This document shows, piece by piece, positions 62,388 to 64,000 of a stretch of DNA of 64,000 bases. This DNA comes from CAZDDI01 sp964504195 (GTDB lineage: Bacteria; Chloroflexota; Anaerolineae; B4-G1; SLSP01), in the NCBI GenBank assembly GCA_964504195.1, contig CAZDDI010000018.1, forward strand, positions 1 to 64,000, read 5' to 3'. The number at the start of each line of letters is the position of its first letter. Within the stretch, counting starts at the first letter, position 1. Made by a program: the position numbers and the translations under genes. The notes under the pieces were generated by a model. It was not told where the DNA came from, searched no databases, and saw nothing but the letters and a program-made list of their open reading frames with translations.

Positions 62388-64000
62388 AAAACATACCATT
62401 CCTGGAAGATTTGAGTTTGCCTATTCAAATGATTGGTCGCAAACAAGAACTGGAGCGACTTGAAAAACATTTGCATGCACCGGGGACTGTGTCGCACTTT
62501 GTCTATTATTGGGCGCATGGCGGCCTGGGAAAGACACGGTTACTGGAAGAGTTGGTCAATCTGGTAAAACAGGCTGGCCCAGGTTTTTATTGCAGCGGAA
62601 TCATTGACCTGTATCATGCCGATACCCATAGCACCAGTGACTTGGAACGCATTATCATAGAGAGCCTGGATCCTGAAGTGCGGCATTTCAGCAACTACCG
62701 CTCGGAGCGGGAACGGTATGAGCGGTTGCGAGAACTGCGCACCGACCCTGGGGTATTGGAAAAGCGCCGTGCTGGGTTGGCACAGTTTTTTGTCGAAGGC
62801 TTCAAAGAAATGGCGTTGGATGCAAAGAAAATCGTGCTTATCTTTGATACGATTGAGCTGCTACAGTATGAAAGCTCCATCGTTGAAGAAAAAGCGGGCC
62901 TGGCAACTGCGGACACGCGGATCAAGCCCTGGCTGTTGCGTGTATTACCTGTTTTGCCCAATGTACTCACCGTGCTCGCGGGGCGTCCTAAGGAGCAGGC
63001 TCCAGACGAAGCTTTTGATCCTCAGGCGCGATTGGTGGAAGATTTACAAACGGCTTTTGAGGGCAAGTTAAGCATTGTACAGCTGAATCCCTTTACCGCA
63101 GAAGAAACAGCAACTTTTATAGCCTCTGCATCCGGCGGCATCGAGATCATTCCAGAGCAAGCTTTGCCGGTTGTGCAACGCTTGACCGGTGGTAAGCCCA
63201 TCTATTTACATTTGCTCATAGATCTCTTGAAAACTTTATCCCCAGAACCGCGCAGCGTTATCGGACAAATTGAGCAATATACCGAGCTGGCAAATGTACC
63301 AGAGGATGATGAAAGATTAAAAACAGCGCGTGAGGAGATCGAGCGTAAAATTCTCGATGCAATTTTCAACGAAGCTGGTGAGTTGGCCGGCTATCTTTCC
63401 CGGATTGCCTTAATGCCAAAAGGAGTTGATGCAGAAATACTTAATGTCGTGCTTGGTATACCGATAGAAGAAGCCACGCTGTTGCTAGAGCAATTACAGA
63501 AACTATCCTTTGTCAAGCATTTTATATCACCGGGCAGTGTTGCCGAAGCTCAAGAGCGTTATATATTCCTGCATGATGAAATGTATCGGTTACTTAATCA
63601 ACGTGAAATCATTCGCAACCTGCGCATGAACGAGCGCGCCGTTGCGAATGATCTGGTTAAGAATTACTATGACCCTTATATAAGCAAACTTGATCAAGAC
63701 ATTGCAACCAATGCTAATCCCGACCATCGCGCTGAATTACGCGTGCGTCTGCAAAAGCTACAAATTGAACGACTTTATTATTTGTTGGTTTCCAATCCGC
63801 GGATAGGGTATGAAGAATATATACGCTTGACCGAAGAATCTACGCGCTATCGCTGGGGCGGCTTTGGAATGCGCCTATTAGATGAATTTTTACGTTTTTA
63901 CAATGTTCCTGAGCGACGTAAATTATTTGAAGCTGCTGGCCTTCCTCATGAGCAGGTTATCCGCCAGAGCACCTGGCTATGGGTTGAGCGTTTTGACTGG
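62384..64000 (+). CDS. STAND/AAA-type ATPase, partial at window edge
   Basis: An open frame of 539 codons without a stop up to the end of the window. It starts MKNIPFLEDLSLPIQMIGR with an ATGA overlap to the previous gene. Walker A is AHGGLGKTRLLEEL (about 44-57), Walker B-like IVLIFDTIELLQ (about 165-176), and an Arg-finger or sensor-like NVLTVLAGRPKEQ follows (about 204-216). The region after residue 320 is helical (winged helix then TPR-like). The C-terminal part, which would show the effector or sensor, is not in the window. The domain order is that of STAND NTPases. Confidence 0.83.
   Translation, partial: MKNIPFLEDLSLPIQMIGRKQELERLEKHLHAPGTVSHFVYYWAHGGLGKTRLLEELVNLVKQAGPGFYCSGIIDLYHADTHSTSDLERIIIESLDPEVRHFSNYRSERERYERLRELRTDPGVLEKRRAGLAQFFVEGFKEMALDAKKIVLIFDTIELLQYESSIVEEKAGLATADTRIKPWLLRVLPVLPNVLTVLAGRPKEQAPDEAFDPQARLVEDLQTAFEGKLSIVQLNPFTAEETATFIASASGGIEIIPEQALPVVQRLTGGKPIYLHLLIDLLKTLSPEPRSVIGQIEQYTELANVPEDDERLKTAREEIERKILDAIFNEAGELAGYLSRIALMPKGVDAEILNVVLGIPIEEATLLLEQLQKLSFVKHFISPGSVAEAQERYIFLHDEMYRLLNQREIIRNLRMNERAVANDLVKNYYDPYISKLDQDIATNANPDHRAELRVRLQKLQIERLYYLLVSNPRIGYEEYIRLTEESTRYRWGGFGMRLLDEFLRFYNVPERRKLFEAAGLPHEQVIRQSTWLWVERFDW

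Noticed and set aside
1..64000. CRISPR array, rRNA operon, transposase genes
   Set aside because: No regularly spaced 25-40-bp repeats, no rRNA-like sequence and no transposase motifs were seen anywhere in the window.

Overview
The window reads as bacterial chromosome, most likely from a Chloroflexota (Anaerolineae-like) organism. This is inferred from gene content only: large BTAD-NB-ARC-TPR regulators, an MglA-type GTPase with several roadblock/LC7 and PATAN (DUF4388) proteins, Flp-type pilins, MecA-like penicillin-binding lipoprotein, many soluble sensor kinases, and STAND/NACHT ATPases with FGE and HD domains. No rRNA or complete tRNA is present to confirm the phylum.

Layout. 1-11 kb: glycan-type membrane genes (DUF2079, DPM1-like GT2, a polytopic protein), two Flp pilins, Maf, a class B PBP lipoprotein, a DeoR regulator, a UgpC/MsmX-type ABC ATPase and YjbQ. 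11-27 kb: a secreted two-fold duplicated beta-helix protein, a BTAD/NB-ARC/TPR regulator, a soluble LacI-sensor/histidine kinase/REC/AraC hybrid, a CHASE4-HAMP-GAF kinase, an L-lactate permease and a nucleotidyltransferase. 27.5-33.1 kb: a compact minus-strand signalling cluster (REC-kinase, MglA-like GTPase, roadblock, PATAN-roadblock, protoglobin, di-iron ODP/MBL protein, REC-roadblock) that looks like an oxygen/redox-linked conservon. 33.2-42.1 kb: AIM24-like protein, an Nramp-related transporter paired with a PRC-MgtE_N-CBS protein behind a 235-nt structured leader, a tandem-GAF kinase and an ABC exporter pair.

42.3-54.3 kb: an integrative element. It begins at a 47-nt 3' fragment of a tRNA-Pro(CGG) gene that keeps its own terminator. 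It carries an XRE/RHH divergent switch, a damaged tyrosine recombinase, two small membrane proteins, an FtsK/TraB-like translocase, ParA with a small RHH-like partner followed by seven TGCNGGC iterons, a CHC2-TOPRIM-helicase replication protein and a wHTH-nuclease (replication-relaxation-like) protein flanked by 45-bp inverted repeats. The composition resembles actinobacterial AICEs. The intact tRNA-Pro expected at the far end is not in the window, so the element may extend past base 64000.

54.4-64 kb: a conflict/defence-like island. An HD protein with a death-like effector-associated C-terminus sits beside a paralogous HD(degenerate)-REase-like-NACHT-FGE receptor. Divergent from them are an ATPase with an OmpR-type winged helix and a pair of STAND-type ATPases, the last cut by the window edge. 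The strongest candidates for an undescribed system are this HD/NACHT/FGE unit, the oxygen-sensing roadblock-GTPase cluster, the AICE-like element with its iteron centromere, and the upstream-ORF/anti-SD leader in front of the putative Mg2+ transport operon.
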